A stretch of 37,026 bases of DNA from Acidobacteriota bacterium (GTDB lineage Bacteria; Acidobacteriota; CAIWXX01), in contig JACPPM010000160.1 in the NCBI GenBank assembly GCA_016191015.1, positions 1 to 37,026 of the forward strand. Direction: 5' to 3'. The translations under genes were made by a program, and so were the position numbers. Shown here piece by piece: positions 14,564-23,537 of this stretch. How positions within the stretch are numbered: the first letter of the stretch is position 1; each line of letters begins with the position of its first letter. Below the pieces are notes generated by a model. The model was not told the DNA's origin and did not search any database. It worked only from the letters and a program-made list of their open reading frames with translations.

Positions 14564-16027
14564 CTAGTCGCGGCGCACGAGCTCGCCGACAGCCAACGGG
14601 CGCTGGCGGATGTCCTCGATCTCGTCCTCTTTCTGGAAGAGCTTGAGCTGCGCGAGTTGTTCCTGCGGGAACTCGACGGGGTACTTCAGCGTGTAGCAGG
14701 CCGTGCAGTATCTGTCATCGTGGCCCACGGCGCGCATCAGCCCTTCCAGACTCAGATATCCGAGCGAATCGGCGTCAAGAAACCTCCGTATCTCCTCGAC
14801 CGTGTGACTCGACGCAATGAGGTCCTTCGGATACGGAGTATCGATCCCGTAGTAGCACGATCCGATCGTCGGCGGGCAGCTCACCCGAAAGTGAACCTCC
14901 TTCGCCCCCGCCATGCGCACCATCTTGACGATCTTGCGACTGGTGGTGCCGCGGACAATCGAGTCGTCGATGACGATGACACGTTTGCCTTCGAGCAGGC
15001 CGCGGACGGGATTGAGCTTCACGCGCACCCCGAAATTGCGAATCGACTGTTTCGGCTCGATGAACGTCCGGCCGACATAGTGGTTGCGGATCAGCGCGAA
15101 CTCGAAGGGAATGCCGGACTCCTGGGAGAACCCGATCGCAGCGCACACGCCGGAGTCGGGAACGGGCACGACCAGGTCGGCATCGGCCGGGTGTTCGCGG
15201 GCGAGGCCGCGCCCGAGCAGGTTTCGTGTGAGGTTCACACTCCGCCCGTATACCGTGCTATCCGGCCTCGAGAAGTACACATGCTCGAAAATACACTGCG
15301 CAGGTTTCTCCGGTGGAAACGGGGTGAGCGAGCGGATGCCGTCTCGCGAAATCACAACCAGCTCGCCCGGCGCCACGTCGCGGATCCACTCGGCATCCAC
15401 AATGTCGAACGCGCATGTCTCGGATGCCGCCAGCGTGGACTCACCCAACCGGCCGAGCGAGAGCGGGCGGAAGCCGCGCGGGTCCCGCACGGCGTACATC
15501 TTCTCGGGTGTCAGGAACACCAGGGAGAACGCACCCTTCACCTGCATCAACGCCTCGGTCAACGCATCCTCGAAGCTCTCAGCGCGTGATCGGGCGATCA
15601 GGTGGAGGATCACCTCGCTGTCGGATGTCGACTGGAAGATCGCGCCCTCCTTTTCGAGCTGGCTGCGGAGCTGCAATGCGTTGACGAGATTCCCGTTGTG
15701 CACCAGCGCGATCTGCCCTCGATGGCTATCGATCAGGATCGGCTGCGCGTTGAGCAGGTGGCTCTCGCCAGCCGTCGAGTACCGAACGTGGCCCACGGCG
15801 TTGTACCCGCGCATGGTCGACAGGTCCGCCTCGCGGAAGATGTCGGAGACGTGCCCCATCCCCTTCAGCACTTTGATCCGGCCACCGCCGTTCAGATGAG
15901 CGATGCCGGCGCTCTCCTGGCCCCGGTGCTGCAGGGCATAGAGGCCAAGGAAGGCGACGCGAGCCGCCTCGGCGTGGTCGAACACTCCATAAACGCCACA
16001 CTCATCGTGAAACTTGTCGCTGCGCAT
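14564..16027 (-). CDS. purF: Amidophosphoribosyltransferase (PurF)
   Basis: Commits PRPP and glutamine to purine synthesis by making phosphoribosylamine. The start at 16027 (MRSDKFHDEC) has GGGAG about seven bases upstream; the frame is open to 16078 but overlaps the end of purL. The catalytic Cys is residue 10, so a nine-residue propeptide must be removed, as in the Bacillus type. Other motifs are LQHRGQESAGI, VRYSTAG, the PRPP loop VIVIDDSIVRGTTSRK, and the likely iron-sulfur cysteines in CIFEHVYF, RVSCPP and YCTAC. The enzyme should thus be the 4Fe-4S, oxygen-sensitive form, inhibited by AMP/GMP in the family. It lies between purL and purM. Confidence 0.97.
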   Translation of the reverse strand: MRSDKFHDECGVYGVFDHAEAARVAFLGLYALQHRGQESAGIAHLNGGGRIKVLKGMGHVSDIFREADLSTMRGYNAVGHVRYSTAGESHLLNAQPILIDSHRGQIALVHNGNLVNALQLRSQLEKEGAIFQSTSDSEVILHLIARSRAESFEDALTEALMQVKGAFSLVFLTPEKMYAVRDPRGFRPLSLGRLGESTLAASETCAFDIVDAEWIRDVAPGELVVISRDGIRSLTPFPPEKPAQCIFEHVYFSRPDSTVYGRSVNLTRNLLGRGLAREHPADADLVVPVPDSGVCAAIGFSQESGIPFEFALIRNHYVGRTFIEPKQSIRNFGVRVKLNPVRGLLEGKRVIVIDDSIVRGTTSRKIVKMVRMAGAKEVHFRVSCPPTIGSCYYGIDTPYPKDLIASSHTVEEIRRFLDADSLGYLSLEGLMRAVGHDDRYCTACYTLKYPVEFPQEQLAQLKLFQKEDEIEDIRQRPLAVGELVRRD

Positions 16028-16074
16028 GCTGATCTCCCGGGGCGCCGACCGACACGTCGCGTGGTGCCGAACCC

Positions 16075-18288
16075 TCACTGGAGCTGCCTCGCGAACGACC
16101 CCGACCAGGCTTCGAACAGCTCCGCCATCGCGACGTCGACCACCCTGACCCCCCTCCAGGCCAATTGTAGCGCATTTCCCCCAACAATTCCCACTTTTCT
16201 TGCGGGACAGCCCACGCGGGCAGCCAGCGACTCGAAAGCCGCCGCATCACCGGGCGCAACGCTCGCCACGACCCGCGCCCCACCCTCGCCGAAGGCAGCC
16301 AGAGCGAAGTCGCCATTTTCAGAGCCTAACGCATCGAGAGCGACCGATACGCCGTGGAGCCCTCCGGGAGCGAAGCCGGATTCGGCGAGCGCCACGGCCA
16401 AACCTCCGTCGGAGCAATCATGCGCCGAACGCACCAATCCCCGAGCCGCGGCGTCGACGCACAGATCGATCAACGCCTGCTCAGCCTTCAGATCGACCGC
16501 CGCCGGAACCCCCGCCGACAGGCCGTGAACCGTACGGAGGTATTCGCTCGCCCCCAGCGACACCGCCCCGGCGCCGCACACATAGATCACATCCCCCTCG
16601 GCCTTGAACCACTGGTCGACGACCTTGGTGGCATCCTCGAGCAGCCCCAGGACCCCGATCACGGGTGTGGGATGGATTCCCTTCCCGGCCGTCTCGTTAT
16701 AGAAGCTGACGTTACCGCCTGTGATCGGAACCCCGAGCGCCCGGCACGCCTCGGCTATCCCGTCGATCACGTCCGAGAACTGCCCCATGATCTCGGGCTT
16801 CTCCGGGTTGCCGAAATTCAGGCAGTTCGTGGCGGCGATCGGGCGCGCACCCGAGCACGCAACATTGCGCGCCGCCTCGGCAACCGAGGCCATCGCGCCC
16901 GCCATCGGTTGGGCCGCAGTATAGCTGCCGTTGCCATCGACGCTCAGCGCGATCGCCCTTCCCGTCCCCTTCACCCTCAAGACCGTGGCGTCGCTCCCGG
17001 GAAGCACCAGGGTGTTGGTGCGCACCATGTGGTCATACTGCTCGTACACCCACCGTTTGCTCGCGATCGGCGGTGCCGAGAGGAGGGCGATCAGTGCCGC
17101 GCGCGGATCGACGTGCGGGAGCGAGGGCAGAGCGCCGCCGGCGCAGGCGGGCGGGCTGAGTGGCCGCGTGTAACGCGGTGCGTCATCAGTGAGGGTTCTG
17201 TTCGGGATCTCGGCCAGGACCGTCTCCGCGTTCCGAATCCGCAGGACCGGGTCTGCGATAACCGTGCCCACCACAGACGACTCGAGCCCCCACTTCTTGA
17301 AGATCGCTCCGACATCCTGCTCCCGCCCACGCTCGGTCACCAGCAACATGCGCTCCTGTGACTCCGAGAGCATGATCTCGGTCGGAGTCATCCCCTCCTC
17401 GCGCAGCGGGACCAGCTCGATCTGCAGCTCGATCCCGGTTCCGGCGCGAGCGCCCATCTCGCAGGTCGAACAGGTCAGCCCGGCCGCACCCATGTCCTGG
17501 ATGCCCGTGACGAGGCCCTTTTTCATCGCCTCCAGACAGGCTTCCAAAAGCAGCTTCTCCATGAAGGGATCACCGACCTGGACATTCGGCCGCTTCGCCT
17601 GCGCATCCTCGTTGAACTCGGCCGAGGCCATCGTGGCCCCGTGGATGCCGTCGCGCCCCGTGCGCGCGCCCACGTAGATCACGGGATTGCCGATGCCCGA
17701 CGCTTTCCCATAGTGGATGTCCCCGTGGCGCGCGATGCCGACGCAGAGGACATTGACCAGGGGGTTGAACGAATAACAGTCGTCGAACATGATCTCGCCG
17801 CCAGTCGTCGGGATTCCCATGCAGTTGCCGTAGCCGGCGATGCCGGAGACGACTCCTTTGAGGATGCTCCGGTTCTGTGGCTTCTCGAGCGGGCCGAAGC
17901 GGAGGCTGTCCAGAATCGCGATCGGCCGCGCGCCCATCGTAAAGATGTCACGGATGATCCCACCGACACCCGTCGCGGCCCCCTGGTACGGCTCGATGAA
18001 CGAAGGGTGGTTGTGGGATTCGATCTTGAAGACGGCTGCCAGGCCGTCCCCGATGTCCACGATGCCGGCATTTTCTCCCGGCCCCAACAGCACGCGCTCT
18101 CCCCGCGTCGGGAGACGCCGCAGGTGCACCCGGCTGCTCTTGTAGCTGCAGTGCTCGGACCACATCACCGAGTAGATCTGGAGCTCGAGATTGTTCGGCT
18201 CGCGGCGAAGATGGTCGCAGATAGCCTCGTACTCCTCCGTCGTGAGATTCAGGTCCGCCAGGCTTTTCGCCGCGACACCGGGACTCAT
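16075..18288 (-). CDS. purL: Phosphoribosylformylglycinamidine synthase subunit PurL (small type)
   Basis: ATP-dependent synthetase subunit that converts FGAR to FGAM with ammonia delivered by PurQ. The length of 737 residues fits the small PurL that needs PurQ and PurS, both encoded next to it. Motifs include [50 protein letters not shown] and, in the second half, [11 protein letters not shown] and [11 protein letters not shown]. The start ATG at 18288 overlaps the purQ stop by four bases (ATGA), so the two are translated together. It ends 47 bases before the purF start. Confidence 0.97.
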   Translation of the reverse strand: MSPGVAAKSLADLNLTTEEYEAICDHLRREPNNLELQIYSVMWSEHCSYKSSRVHLRRLPTRGERVLLGPGENAGIVDIGDGLAAVFKIESHNHPSFIEPYQGAATGVGGIIRDIFTMGARPIAILDSLRFGPLEKPQNRSILKGVVSGIAGYGNCMGIPTTGGEIMFDDCYSFNPLVNVLCVGIARHGDIHYGKASGIGNPVIYVGARTGRDGIHGATMASAEFNEDAQAKRPNVQVGDPFMEKLLLEACLEAMKKGLVTGIQDMGAAGLTCSTCEMGARAGTGIELQIELVPLREEGMTPTEIMLSESQERMLLVTERGREQDVGAIFKKWGLESSVVGTVIADPVLRIRNAETVLAEIPNRTLTDDAPRYTRPLSPPACAGGALPSLPHVDPRAALIALLSAPPIASKRWVYEQYDHMVRTNTLVLPGSDATVLRVKGTGRAIALSVDGNGSYTAAQPMAGAMASVAEAARNVACSGARPIAATNCLNFGNPEKPEIMGQFSDVIDGIAEACRALGVPITGGNVSFYNETAGKGIHPTPVIGVLGLLEDATKVVDQWFKAEGDVIYVCGAGAVSLGASEYLRTVHGLSAGVPAAVDLKAEQALIDLCVDAAARGLVRSAHDCSDGGLAVALAESGFAPGGLHGVSVALDALGSENGDFALAAFGEGGARVVASVAPGDAAAFESLAARVGCPARKVGIVGGNALQLAWRGVRVVDVAMAELFEAWSGSFARQLQ

Positions 18289-18986
18289 ACGCAGCTCCCC
18301 GCGATCGCTCGAACCACGGAGGTGAAGATGATCTTGCCGTCCTCGCAGCCGAGCGCCGCCTCGCTGGCACGCTCAGGGTGCGGCATCATCCCGACCACGT
18401 TCCGCGCCTTGTTGCAGATTCCCGCCACTCCCGCCATCGCTCCGTTGGGATTCCAGGCCGGGTCCACCTCGCCTGCCGGCGACGTGTATCGGAAGACGAT
18501 CCGAGCCTCGTCTTCGAGCGCCCGGACAGTGTCCGCAGCGGCATAGTAGTTCCCCTCCATGTGCCCGATGGGGATTTTCAGGACGCGGCCGGGAGTGATG
18601 ATCGAGGTGAACGGCGTGCGATCCGTCTCCACTCGCACGTAGACATGCTTGCAGACATACCGGAGGCTGGCGTTGCGCAGCATGGCGCCGTCGAGCAGGC
18701 CGCATTCCAGAAGGATCTGGAATCCGTTGCAAATACCGATGACAGGTCCGCCCTTTGCAGAGAAGTCAGCCACCTCCTGCATAACCGGTGAGAACTTCGC
18801 CAGCGCGCCGCAGCGCAGATAATCGCCGTATGCGAATCCGCCCGGAAGGATGACGCAGTCGCTGCCGCGCAAGTCCCGATCCCCATGCCAGAGAAAAACG
18901 GCCTCTTCGCCGAGGACGTGCTTCACGACGTGGTAGGCGTCGTGGTCGCAGTTGCTTCCAGGAAAGATAACGATCCCGAACTTCAT
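18285..18986 (-). CDS. purQ: Phosphoribosylformylglycinamidine synthase glutaminase subunit PurQ
   Basis: A class I glutamine amidotransferase of 233 residues that frees ammonia from glutamine for PurL. The nucleophile is Cys86 in GICNGFQ, the His and Glu lie in MMPHPER near the end, and the N-terminus [13 protein letters not shown] is typical. The ATG has GGAGGAGG a few bases upstream, a strong site. It follows purS by 17 bases and overlaps purL by four. Together PurS, PurQ and PurL form the three-part complex found in Bacillus and most non-gamma bacteria. Confidence 0.97.
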   Translation of the reverse strand: MKFGIVIFPGSNCDHDAYHVVKHVLGEEAVFLWHGDRDLRGSDCVILPGGFAYGDYLRCGALAKFSPVMQEVADFSAKGGPVIGICNGFQILLECGLLDGAMLRNASLRYVCKHVYVRVETDRTPFTSIITPGRVLKIPIGHMEGNYYAAADTVRALEDEARIVFRYTSPAGEVDPAWNPNGAMAGVAGICNKARNVVGMMPHPERASEAALGCEDGKIIFTSVVRAIAGSCV

Positions 18987-19003
18987 CGTTCCTCCTCCAG
19001 CCG

Positions 19004-19255
19004 TCAGGACACCAGCGAGCAGACGAACGTCTCGAGGATGGGGTTCGAAAGAACCGTTTTGGCCGCATCCTGAGCGGCGGCCAGCGCTGCCTGCGACGTC
19101 TCCGCGGTGACGACCAGGTCGAACATCTTTCCCTGACGGACCTCTTCGAACCCAGTCTTCCCCAGGCTGTCGATCACGTGCTTGATCGCCAGGCCCTGCG
19201 GATCCAGAACCCCGTTCTTCAGCGTCACAATCACCCGTACCTTGTGCTTCGTCAT
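19004..19255 (-). CDS. purS: Phosphoribosylformylglycinamidine synthase subunit PurS
   Basis: An 83-residue subunit that bridges PurL and PurQ and helps channel ammonia. Recognised by VRVIVTLKNGVLDPQG, IKHVIDSLG, the FEEVRQGKMFDL segment and the Asn-Pro near the end (LSNPILE). AAGGAG lies just before the ATG. It sits between purB, ten bases upstream, and purQ, which fits the usual gene order. Confidence 0.95.
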   Translation of the reverse strand: MTKHKVRVIVTLKNGVLDPQGLAIKHVIDSLGKTGFEEVRQGKMFDLVVTAETSQAALAAAQDAAKTVLSNPILETFVCSLVS

Positions 19256-19265
19256 CGCGTCTCCT

Positions 19266-20588
19266 TCATGCCGTCTCGTCCTCCCGGAACACTCTCGCGA
19301 AGATCGTGCCGACGTGCTTCAGATGCGGGGCCAGGTCGAAGCAGCGCTCCACCGACTTTCTTGGCACGAGCGCGGCGATCCGGCGATCTCCGAGAATCCG
19401 CTGTTTGAACGTTCGTCTTCGCGGGCGCAGGGCCTCGGCCCACGCCTCCATGGCATGGGTCTGCACGATCGCGTAGGCATCCTCGCGGAGCATTCCATGC
19501 CGGACGAGGGTGAGGAGCACCTCTTGCGAGTAGACGAGGCCGCCGGTCAGCTCAAGGTTGCGCAGCATCGCATCCGGGTAGACATACATCCTATCTACAA
19601 GTGTAGTGAATTTCTCGGTCAGGTAGTGGGCGAGGATGAAGGTGTCCGGGAGGATCACACGTTCGACGGAGGAGTGCGAAATATCCCGTTCGTGCCAGAG
19701 CGCGATGTTCTCGAGACCGGCCAACAGATTGGACCTCAGCAGTCGCGCCAGCCCCGAGATCTGTTCGCACTGGATCGGGTTCCGCTTGTGGGGCATGGCG
19801 GATGAGCCCTTCTGGCCCTTCTGAAAAAACTCCTCCGCTTCGCGAACTTCGGTCTTCTGCAGATGTCGGATCTCGATGGAGAATTTCTCGAGCGAGCTGC
19901 CGAGCAGGGCCAGCGAGGCGAGCACCTCGGCATGGCGGTCGCGCTGGAGGATCTGGGTCGAGATGGGGGCGGGCAGAAGGCCGAGGGTGCGGCAGACCTG
20001 CTGTTCGAGGGCGGGGGGCAGATGCGCGAATGTGCCGACTGCGCCCGAGATCTTCCCGTAGTTGATAGTCTCACGGGCGTGCGCGAGGCGCTTCTCGTGT
20101 CGTCCGAGCTCGGCGTACCAGAGGGCGAGCTTGAGTCCGAAGGTGGTGGGCTCCGCGTGGATGCCATGGGTGCGGCCGATCGTCGGCGTCCGGCGGAGCT
20201 CGAAGGCGCGCCGTCTGAGGACACGGCGGAGCTTCGAAAGGCTCTGCATGAGAAGATCGATCGAGTCACGGATCTGGAGGGCCAGGGCGGTGTCCACGAC
20301 GTCTGAGCTGGTCATGCCCATGTGGATGAAGCGCGAATCGGGGCCTACATTCTCTGCGACGGAGGTGAGAAAAGCGATGAGATCGTGGCGCGTCACCGCC
20401 TCGATCTCGCCGATGCGTTCGACAGAGAACATGGCCTTCTTGCGAATCGTGTCGAGCGACCGGCGAGGGATCTTGCCGAGCCCGGCCCACGCCTCGCAGG
20501 CTGCGATCTCGACCCTGAGCCATGTATCGAACTTCGCCTGTTCGGTCCACTTCTCGCCCATCTCGGGCAGTGTGTAGCGCGGGATCAC
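19266..20588 (-). CDS. purB: Adenylosuccinate lyase (PurB)
   Basis: Releases fumarate from SAICAR and from adenylosuccinate, acting twice in the pathway to AMP. The 440-residue length fits the family. Signature motifs are MGMTSSDVVDTA, GRTHGIHAEPTTFG with the general-acid His, and the flexible catalytic loop GSSAMPHKRNP. Translation starts at GTG 20588, with GGAGG about nine bases before it. It is the first pur gene of the operon and lies about 90 bases after the M16 peptidase. That gap contains AGCTAATGGCTAACGG-like simple repeats and no clear promoter, so the start of the transcript is uncertain. Confidence 0.97.
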   Translation of the reverse strand: MIPRYTLPEMGEKWTEQAKFDTWLRVEIAACEAWAGLGKIPRRSLDTIRKKAMFSVERIGEIEAVTRHDLIAFLTSVAENVGPDSRFIHMGMTSSDVVDTALALQIRDSIDLLMQSLSKLRRVLRRRAFELRRTPTIGRTHGIHAEPTTFGLKLALWYAELGRHEKRLAHARETINYGKISGAVGTFAHLPPALEQQVCRTLGLLPAPISTQILQRDRHAEVLASLALLGSSLEKFSIEIRHLQKTEVREAEEFFQKGQKGSSAMPHKRNPIQCEQISGLARLLRSNLLAGLENIALWHERDISHSSVERVILPDTFILAHYLTEKFTTLVDRMYVYPDAMLRNLELTGGLVYSQEVLLTLVRHGMLREDAYAIVQTHAMEAWAEALRPRRRTFKQRILGDRRIAALVPRKSVERCFDLAPHLKHVGTIFARVFREDETA

Positions 20589-20678
20589 TCGATATAGCCT
20601 CCGGTAGCCATCAGAGCCTGGTTCCCAATGAAAGAAGCCATTTGCCGTTAGCCATTAGCTGTGAGACAGAGGGGTTGG

Positions 20679-21977
20679 TCAGAAGACATTCAGATCGATT
20701 CCTTCCAGATCGATCTTGGACTTCGAGCCCAGCACAACGAGAGAGATTTCGGAGGGGACGAAGAGGCGCTGCGCCAAACCCACAATGTCATCGAGGCTGA
20801 CGGCGGTGATGGCATCGAGGATCTCGTCGGGGGTGAACTGGCGGCCGAAGTACATCTCGTTGAGGGCGAGGGCGGCCATGCGGGCTGAGGAGCTTTCGAG
20901 GCCGAGCATGAGGCTGCCCTTGAGATGGGCCTTGCTGTCCTCGAGCTCCTGTGACTCGATCTCCCCACGGCACAGCTTGGCGATCTCGTCCATGACCAAC
21001 CGGATCGTCCGGATCGATTCCGAATGGTCGACGGCCGTGTAAACGGCAAGGCTTCCGGCATCACGGAAGCTGGTGTTGTACGAGTGGATCGAATAGGCCA
21101 AGCCGCATTTTTCTCGTATGTTCTGAAAGAGCCGGCTGCTCATGCCGCCACCCAGGATGTCGTTCAACACAAAGAGCGCGTAGCGGTCGTCGTGGGCCCT
21201 GTGTAGGCCCGGGAAACCGATATTGATATGGGTCTGCTCGAGATCCTTTTTTCGCAGGTAGACGCGCCCCGGATGGGGCACGGGAGATGGTTCGATCGAG
21301 GTCCCCGCGGGCAGCTTTCCGGGAGATCCGAAGCGTGTGGCGAAGAAGTCCGTCAGGGCGTCGTGGTCGACGTTTCCCGCGGCCGAGACGATGATATTAG
21401 AAGGAGAGTAGCTGTCGTGGAAGAATGAGACGATCCGGTCGCGCGCGAGCGCACCCACGGTCTGCTCGGTGCCCAGGATCGATCTGCCGAGGGAGTGATT
21501 GGCGAAATACGACTCATAATAAACTTCGCCGATGTAATCGCCCGGGTCGTCCTGCACCGACTTGATCTCTTCGAAGATGACCTTCCGTTCGTTTTCCAGC
21601 TCGCCCGGGTCGAAGGCCGGATGGGTGAGGATGTCGGCGAGGAGATCAAGCGCGACCGGCAAGTGCTCATCCATCACCTTCACCGAGAAGGTGGCGAACT
21701 CCTTGGAGGTCGACGCGTCGGTGAGCCCTCCCGTCCGGTCGATCGTCCGTGCGATCTCCCGGCAGGACCGGCTCTCCGTGCCCTTGAAGACGAGGTGCTC
21801 GATGAAATGCGAGATCCCCGAGTCGGCGGCCGATTCGTCGCGCGAGCCTTTCTTGACCCAGATCCCCACCGCCGCCGACCGCAGCCGCCCCATGCGCTCG
21901 GTCAGAACAATCAGCCCACCCGGCAGAACGCTCTTCTGATACCAAGCCCCCGGTGGGCCCGGACGCCGCCCCGTCAT
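20679..21977 (-). CDS. M16-family zinc peptidase (processing-peptidase-like)
   Basis: About 432 residues. The inverted zinc motif HxxEH is present as HFIEH in ISHFIEHLVFKGT, and the third ligand is the Glu in ENERKVIFEEI, at normal spacing. The C-terminal half holds the second M16 fold, with NIVVSAAGNVDH-like and GLAYSIHSYNTSFRDAG segments. It therefore resembles single-chain bacterial peptidases of the MPP-beta/PqqL type, which usually work as dimers. The chosen start, ATG 21977, is followed by the family's usual YQKSVLPGGLIVLTE; a GTG at 22019 is also possible, and neither has a good ribosome site. It is the first gene of the run into purB. Confidence 0.92.
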   Translation of the reverse strand: MTGRRPGPPGAWYQKSVLPGGLIVLTERMGRLRSAAVGIWVKKGSRDESAADSGISHFIEHLVFKGTESRSCREIARTIDRTGGLTDASTSKEFATFSVKVMDEHLPVALDLLADILTHPAFDPGELENERKVIFEEIKSVQDDPGDYIGEVYYESYFANHSLGRSILGTEQTVGALARDRIVSFFHDSYSPSNIIVSAAGNVDHDALTDFFATRFGSPGKLPAGTSIEPSPVPHPGRVYLRKKDLEQTHINIGFPGLHRAHDDRYALFVLNDILGGGMSSRLFQNIREKCGLAYSIHSYNTSFRDAGSLAVYTAVDHSESIRTIRLVMDEIAKLCRGEIESQELEDSKAHLKGSLMLGLESSSARMAALALNEMYFGRQFTPDEILDAITAVSLDDIVGLAQRLFVPSEISLVVLGSKSKIDLEGIDLNVF

Positions 21978-22221
21978 CGGAAGGAACGGCCTTCGACGAG
22001 TCGCCGCCGGGAGGCGCACCCGGTAGCCATGTCCGTTTCAGCCATCATACCTGTAAGTCCGCAAGTGTAGCATAGGGCCCGTCGCCCTTCAAATCAGGGG
22101 TGCTCACCGGGGATCTCGCGCGCCTCCGGTGCTGCGGAACGCCTGCTTCGCCGCCCTAATCCGGAGACAACATTGCAAGCGATTGAAAGCCCGGGCCCGC
22201 GAGAAGGGTGCAGGTGCGACA

Positions 22222-22352
22222 ATTTCGTAGAGACCGGCGGAGACTCGTAGAGACTGGTAGAGACTGCCGAGAGGAGGAAGGTCGGGCTGCGAAATCAGGG
22301 CTGCACCGATGGCTGCGAAGTCTCTACGAATCTCAATGAGTCTCTACGAGTA
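22222..22352. repeat. Inverted cluster of TCGTAGAGAC units with 20-base spacing
   Basis: TCGTAGAGAC occurs at 22225-22234 and 22245-22254, with a partial copy ending at 22264. The reverse complement GTCTCTACGA occurs at 22320-22329 and 22340-22349. Each pair repeats every 20 bases, and the two pairs face each other, so the RNA or DNA could fold into a long hairpin. No protein-like frame crosses it. It lies in the 620-base gap between the M16 gene and the DUF62 gene. Confidence 0.7.
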
Positions 22353-22411
22353 TCTCCCGCTCGTAAGTGAGCACCGCCGCGACGAAGGCGACGAAGCGAA
22401 TGCGCCCTTAT

Positions 22412-22650
22412 CGCGGGATCTGGCAAGACTACGGCAAAGTCCCGGAAACCGCAGATTTCACAGATTGACTCACAGATGTCGCCGATTGCTTCGCGCCGAC
22501 CCGAGAGTGAGGAGCAAGTTGCTCGTGGGTTGAATGCTGGAAGAATCTGCGTAATCTGCGCGGAAATCTGCGCCATCTGCGGTTTCCCACGGAACGGCCT
22601 CGCCCGAGTCGGCGCCTCAACTTTGCCGCAGTCCTGCGGGATCTGGGAAC
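22412..22650. repeat. Inverted pair of CGCAGATT-type dispersed repeats
   Basis: The left arm has GACTACGGCAAAGT then GGAAACCGCAGAT (22444-22456). The right arm has ATCTGCGGTTTCC (22575-22587) then ACTTTGCCGCAGTC. The right unit, read on the minus strand, also contains GAGGCGCCGACTCGGGCGAG and repeated CGCAGATT boxes. The same unit recurs at 30739-30825. The left copy lacks the central part. Nothing else is recognisable in the gap at 22073-22655. Confidence 0.75.
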
Positions 22651-22655
22651 CTCGC

Positions 22656-22684
22656 TTGACGCTGGCGGGGGTCTTGACTATAGT
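22656..22684 (+). promoter_or_regulatory. Promoter of the DUF62-transpeptidase unit, near-leaderless
   Basis: TTGACG (22656-22661) and TATAGT (22679-22684) are 17 bases apart. Transcription should start near 22691, only about six bases before the ATG at 22697. No ribosome site fits in that space, so translation may be leaderless. Confidence 0.6.
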
Positions 22685-22696
22685 CACGATTGCCTC

Positions 22697-23512
22697 ATGG
22701 CTACATACGTCAGACCCCACGTGATCGCTCTTCTCACTGATTTTGGATGGGAGGATCCCTACGTCGGATGCGTGAAGGGGGCGATCATGAAGCTCAACCC
22801 CTCGGTGCAGGTCTTGGACGTCTGCCACACGCTTCCCGCGCACGACATCGCGGCGGCTTCGTTCCTTCTGGGGTGCGTCTACCGGGATTTCCCGGAAAAG
22901 ACAATATTTGTGTGCGTCGTGGATCCGGGCGTCGGATCTGAACGTCCCGTTCTGATTGCGACGGTCGGGCTGCGCTATTTCATCGCTCCTGACAACGGAC
23001 TTCTGACGACGGTTCTCGAGGATCCGGACATCGGCTCGGTCATCCGGGCCACCGAAGCGCACTATTTCTCGCCATCTCCGTCGCCGACATTCCACGCCCG
23101 CGATATCATGGCGCCCCTCGCGGGCTGGATTACAAAGAACGTCGCGATCGAAAACATGGGTGAGAGATCCACCGAGTACACGAAAATCGAGATTCCCAAG
23201 CCGCGACTTCTGGGCGGAGCGCTCATCCAGGGACGCATCTCGATGATCGACCGATTCGGAAACTGCATCACGAACATCTCGCGCCAGCACGTGGAGGCGG
23301 TTACCGGAACAGGCAAGAAGTTTTCGAAGATCGTAGTCAATGGCCGCGAAATCACGACCTTTTGCGAATACTACGCCCAGAGCCCCGGGGCCAGCCATCC
23401 GGTCTGTCTTTTCGGTAGCCTCGGATACTTGGAAGTCGCATGCAACCAGGGTTCGGCCTGCGCGACACTTGGCGTGAACGTCGGCGCCGAGGTCGGCCTC
23501 GTTTTCGATTGA
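22697..23512 (+). CDS. S-adenosyl-L-methionine hydrolase (SAM hydroxide adenosyltransferase, DUF62)
   Basis: A 271-residue member of the fluorinase/chlorinase fold. Members of this branch split SAM into adenosine and methionine using water. Motifs are LLTDFGWEDPYVG, VVDPGVGSER, DNGLL and TFHARDIMAP. The catalytic triad of the hydrolases can be placed at D76, R83 and H133, and I see no sign of the halogenase-specific insertion. The biological purpose of this family is still unclear. It has a good promoter but no ribosome site, so it may be translated from a leaderless message. The transpeptidase gene begins 25 bases after its stop, so the two are probably co-transcribed. Confidence 0.92.
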   Translation: MATYVRPHVIALLTDFGWEDPYVGCVKGAIMKLNPSVQVLDVCHTLPAHDIAAASFLLGCVYRDFPEKTIFVCVVDPGVGSERPVLIATVGLRYFIAPDNGLLTTVLEDPDIGSVIRATEAHYFSPSPSPTFHARDIMAPLAGWITKNVAIENMGERSTEYTKIEIPKPRLLGGALIQGRISMIDRFGNCITNISRQHVEAVTGTGKKFSKIVVNGREITTFCEYYAQSPGASHPVCLFGSLGYLEVACNQGSACATLGVNVGAEVGLVFD

Positions 23513-23537
23513 ACCCGCCTTTACGAAGGCTCCGCAG

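Noticed and set aside
14240-15589. 449-codon open frame on the plus strand opposite purF and purM
   Set aside because: It is the complement of two certain genes in GC-rich DNA and has no protein-like pattern.
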